Both the position numbers and the translations under genes were made by a program. A stretch of 24,491 nt of DNA from Hyphomicrobiaceae bacterium. GTDB taxonomy: Bacteria > Pseudomonadota > Alphaproteobacteria > Rhizobiales > Hyphomicrobiaceae. Positions within the stretch are counted from its first letter, which is position 1. Each line of letters starts with the position of its first letter. Shown piece after piece: positions 21,921 through 24,491 of this stretch. Below the pieces are notes generated by a model. That model saw only the letters and a list, made by a program, of their open reading frames with translations, searched no databases and was not told where the DNA came from. Location of the stretch: NCBI GenBank assembly GCA_025359005.1, contig JANYHP010000172.1:1-24491 (forward strand). The letters are read 5' to 3'.

Positions 21921-23582
21921 TCACTTGCCTCTTGCGAGGAAGCCCGGAAGTTCTTTGGCGGCTGGGGCGACGGCCTCTGCCGCGTTTGCCTTTTGCACAC
22001 GCCCGGCGCCTGTAATCCTTTGAAGTAGCGACGGTTTTTTCGCTATTTCATGTGGGTAGGCGGATGCATGTCCGGTCGATCCAGGTGCACCAAGTGTGGC
22101 GCCTCCGTTGAGGCCACCGTCCATTTTGGCGTGGTACTCCTGCTGGGCGATCGGGGGGAAGTCTGAAATGTCCGGGACCCGTGCGGCGCGGATCGTCGCC
22201 GTAACTTTTTCAGCCGCCGGGTCCTGGGGACCGGTCGATTTGGGATAGGTCTGTTCGGAGGCTACACTCTCTGGGTGCGTGCGGCTTGCGATACCGTGTA
22301 CGTGGAATTGGGGCGCGCGCTCTTCGATCGTCACGCCGCCGCGGGGCAGTGCTTCGCCGGGTTGGCGCATATCGCGGCCGCGCACTGGTTGTGCTGGATC
22401 GAGGGGCCGGTGGGCCGATGTCCCGATCGACCCTTCGAATTTCGATGCGTAGCCGGAGCCGGGTTCCATGGCCATCGAAAGCCTGCGTTCGAATTCGCCT
22501 GCCGATGGGAGTGGGGGCTGGTTGTGCGGTAGATTGCCGGCCGGCAGTGGTGGCGGCCGCTTGGCGCCGGCGGCGGCCATCGGCTGCGATCCGCCGCCAG
22601 TCCTGGTGTTGTCTTGGTCTCGAAACATGCCGGACGCGACGATGGACACGCGGACCCGGTCGCCCAAGGTTTCGTCGAAGGTGGCGCCGACGATGATGTT
22701 GGCGTCGGGATCGACCTCTTCGCGGACACGGGAAGCTGCTGCGTCGACCTCGTAGAGGGTCAAGTCATGACCGCCGATGATCGACACCAAAAGCCCGCGG
22801 GCGCCCTGAAGACAAATGTCATCGAGCAGGGGATTGTGAATGGCTTCTTCGGCGGCAAGCCGGGCGCGGTCCTCGCCGGAGGCCTCGCCGGTGCCCATCA
22901 TGGCGGTGCCCATGCCGGACAACACGGTTTTCACGTCAGCCAGATCGAGGTTGATCAAGCCTTCCTTGACGATCAAGTCGACGATGCAGGCGATGCCGGA
23001 GTAGAGCACCTGATCGGCGAGTACGAAGGCCTCTGCAAAAGTTGTGCGTTCCGTGGAGATGCGGAACAGGTTCTGATTGGGGATGACGATCAACGTGTCG
23101 ACGGCGGATTTCAACTCAGAGATGCCGGCCTCGGCCACGCGAAGGCGGCGGGCGCCTTCGAACTGGAACGGCTTGGTGACGACGGCAACGGTGAGAATGC
23201 CGAGTTCACGGGCGGTGCGGGCGATGACGGATGCGGCGCCTGTGCCGGTGCCGCCACCCATGCCGGCGGCAATGAACAGCATGTGGCTGCCGGCGATCTG
23301 GGCGCGAATGTCGTCGATGGCCTCCTCTGCAGCGGCTTCGCCGATCTCGGGTTTGGAGCCGGCGCCCATGCCTTCGGTCAGGTTGGTGCCGAGCTGGATG
23401 CGATGCTCGGCGCTGGACGCTGAGAGTGCCTGCGCGTCGGTGTTGGCGACGACGAAGTCCACGCCGGCAAGACCGGCGGCAATCATATTGTTGACAGCGT
23501 TGCCACCGGCGCCGCCCACACCCATGACGGTGATGCGCGGCTTCAGGTCCGTCACTTTCGGCAACTGTAAGCGAAGGCTCAT
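21921..23582 (-). CDS. ftsZ: Cell division protein FtsZ
   Basis: Tubulin-like GTPase that builds the division ring. 553 residues; the extra length over short homologues is a long disordered linker. The GTPase domain (about 12-320) has the GTP signature GGGTGTG (109-115), NTDAQAL and the catalytic loop in NLDLADVKTVL. The linker is Pro- and Gln-rich. The tail holds the rhizobial-type segment ISDFPPIAQQEYHAK and ends in ELPGFLARGK, the conserved peptide that binds FtsA and other partners. An open frame continues upstream to 23843, but the ATG at 23582 gives the normal N-terminus. It starts 58 bases after the ftsA stop. Confidence 0.97.
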   Translation of the reverse strand: MSLRLQLPKVTDLKPRITVMGVGGAGGNAVNNMIAAGLAGVDFVVANTDAQALSASSAEHRIQLGTNLTEGMGAGSKPEIGEAAAEEAIDDIRAQIAGSHMLFIAAGMGGGTGTGAASVIARTARELGILTVAVVTKPFQFEGARRLRVAEAGISELKSAVDTLIVIPNQNLFRISTERTTFAEAFVLADQVLYSGIACIVDLIVKEGLINLDLADVKTVLSGMGTAMMGTGEASGEDRARLAAEEAIHNPLLDDICLQGARGLLVSIIGGHDLTLYEVDAAASRVREEVDPDANIIVGATFDETLGDRVRVSIVASGMFRDQDNTRTGGGSQPMAAAGAKRPPPLPAGNLPHNQPPLPSAGEFERRLSMAMEPGSGYASKFEGSIGTSAHRPLDPAQPVRGRDMRQPGEALPRGGVTIEERAPQFHVHGIASRTHPESVASEQTYPKSTGPQDPAAEKVTATIRAARVPDISDFPPIAQQEYHAKMDGGLNGGATLGAPGSTGHASAYPHEIAKKPSLLQRITGAGRVQKANAAEAVAPAAKELPGFLARGK

Positions 23583-23640
23583 GGGCGATCCCACTTCACA
23601 ACGATACTCGGCGACTTGGTCTGGAGCTTGCGGCGCATAG

Positions 23641-24491
23641 TCAGCCCCCCGCCTGTCGCAGGTGGCGCATCGGCGCCGGCGCGGCGATCGGGACCGGCAC
23701 GGGGGCATGGTGCAGCCCGAGGGCTGCGTCGAGGGCGATGTCACGCAGACCGAGAAGGGTCGCGAAAGCCGGCTGCAAGAGCATGTGTGGCCAGGCGTCG
23801 GCTTGCCATGGCGGCGCCAGCCGGACAGGCCGTGCCAGCACATGAGCGGCCCGCTCAGCCACCAGCGGGAGCAGGCTGCCGCCGCCGGTCAGCGTGATGC
23901 GACCGAACAGGTGCGCCGGCACGCGCGTGCGTTCCAGCCGCTGGCCGATCTGGGCCAGAAGCGCGTCGATGCGAGATGTCAGGGTGGTGGTAATGGTCGC
24001 CCTCGTGACCTGCTTTGGAAGCGCATCGGAGTCATCACGTGGCCGGTATGTGAACGCGTCCTCGAAGTGGGGATGCGACACCGGCAAACGTCGGGCAGTC
24101 GGATCTATAGCATAACTTTTTTTGATTCGCTCGGCTTCATTCAGGGTGGTGCCGAGGGTGCGCGTCAAATCGTACGTGAGATGGTTGGAACCGATCGGGA
24201 CGACGTGGGCGGCGACGAGTTTGTCGTGGGCGAAATAGGCCACGCTGGTAGTGCCGGCGCCAAAATCGACGGCGATTACGCCCTGGGCGCGTTCGTCGGA
24301 TGTGGTCGCTGCGAGGGCGCTGGTCAGGGCGGCGGGGGCGACGGCGCGCACGTGGAGCTGGCAGCGTTCAGCCACGTGCAGCGTCTGTCTCAGCGGCAGC
24401 AGATCGGCGGAGACCACGTTGAGATCGAGAGCGGCATGGGCGCCGCGGCTGCCGATGCTGGCGTCGGCCACCGGTCGGTCGTCGACCCGGG
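23641..24491 (-). CDS. ftsA: Cell division protein FtsA (N-terminal part outside window)
   Basis: Actin-like protein that links FtsZ to the membrane. About 283 C-terminal residues are visible and the frame is open to the window edge; the GTG at 24471 is internal. Recognisable elements are RVDDRPVAD, the phosphate-binding AVDFGAGTTSVAYF, the GSNHLTYDLTRTLGTTLNEAERIK helix, LTGGGSLLP and QPAFATLLGL. The C-terminus (PVPIAAPAPMRHLRQAGG) lacks the amphipathic, aromatic-rich helix that normally anchors FtsA. ftsZ follows in the same direction, the usual alphaproteobacterial order. Confidence 0.92.
   Translation of the reverse strand, partial: RVDDRPVADASIGSRGAHAALDLNVVSADLLPLRQTLHVAERCQLHVRAVAPAALTSALAATTSDERAQGVIAVDFGAGTTSVAYFAHDKLVAAHVVPIGSNHLTYDLTRTLGTTLNEAERIKKSYAIDPTARRLPVSHPHFEDAFTYRPRDDSDALPKQVTRATITTTLTSRIDALLAQIGQRLERTRVPAHLFGRITLTGGGSLLPLVAERAAHVLARPVRLAPPWQADAWPHMLLQPAFATLLGLRDIALDAALGLHHAPVPVPIAAPAPMRHLRQAGG

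Noticed and set aside
23583..23843. Upstream extension of the FtsZ frame
   Set aside because: Overlaps the end of ftsA, is Cys/Arg/Pro-rich, and the ATG at 23582 gives the standard FtsZ N-terminus.

Overview
The window looks like chromosomal DNA of a high-GC alphaproteobacterium, most likely from the Hyphomicrobiales (Rhizobiales). The evidence is a pst-phoU-phoB block, a GapR (DUF2312) gene, a BolA / J-domain / CobS cluster, the division and envelope order ftsA-ftsZ-lpxC-bamD-ligA, and an FtsZ with a very long linker and an alphaproteobacterial tail. Nearly all the DNA is explained by ordinary-looking genes. I see no rRNA, tRNA, CRISPR array, insertion sequence or prophage. The genus cannot be fixed from the sequence alone.

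Layout, left to right. (1) 1-2939, plus strand: the 3' part of pstA, then pstB, phoU and phoB, i.e. phosphate import and its response regulator. (2) 2952-4635: a small secreted protein of unknown function (minus), a LysE/RhtB exporter (plus) and a PilZ c-di-GMP protein (minus). (3) 4802-8032, minus strand: a PhoR-type sensor kinase, CobS and a J-domain protein. BolA diverges from the J-domain gene at 8150. cobT, the usual partner of cobS, is not here, and phoR sits where it would be expected. (4) 8673-11493, plus strand: a polysaccharide-export lipoprotein, a BzdR/BoxR-type regulator (HTH plus shikimate-kinase-like domain) and gapR, which ends in a clear intrinsic terminator. (5) 11602-16445, minus strand: a compact operon of a 2Fe-2S subunit, a Tat-exported molybdenum hydroxylase large subunit, soxX, soxY, soxZ and soxA. 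(6) 16829 to the end, minus strand: ligA, bamD, lpxC, ftsZ and the 3' part of ftsA.

The most interesting region is (5). A periplasmic molybdenum hydroxylase is translationally coupled (ATGA overlap) to a Sox core made only of the carrier SoxYZ and the cytochrome SoxXA. SoxB and SoxCD are absent from the locus. The SoxY carrier arm ends Cys-Leu-Asp-Gly-Gly instead of the classical GGCGG. The genes could form one periplasmic pathway in which the molybdenum enzyme and SoxXA share electrons, or in which a sulfur compound is loaded on SoxYZ and processed without SoxB. That function is inference. Other points worth checking are an FtsA with no recognisable C-terminal membrane helix, an enlarged LigA, no recN between bamD and ligA, a BoxR-type regulator without box genes nearby, and several perfect inverted repeats between genes.
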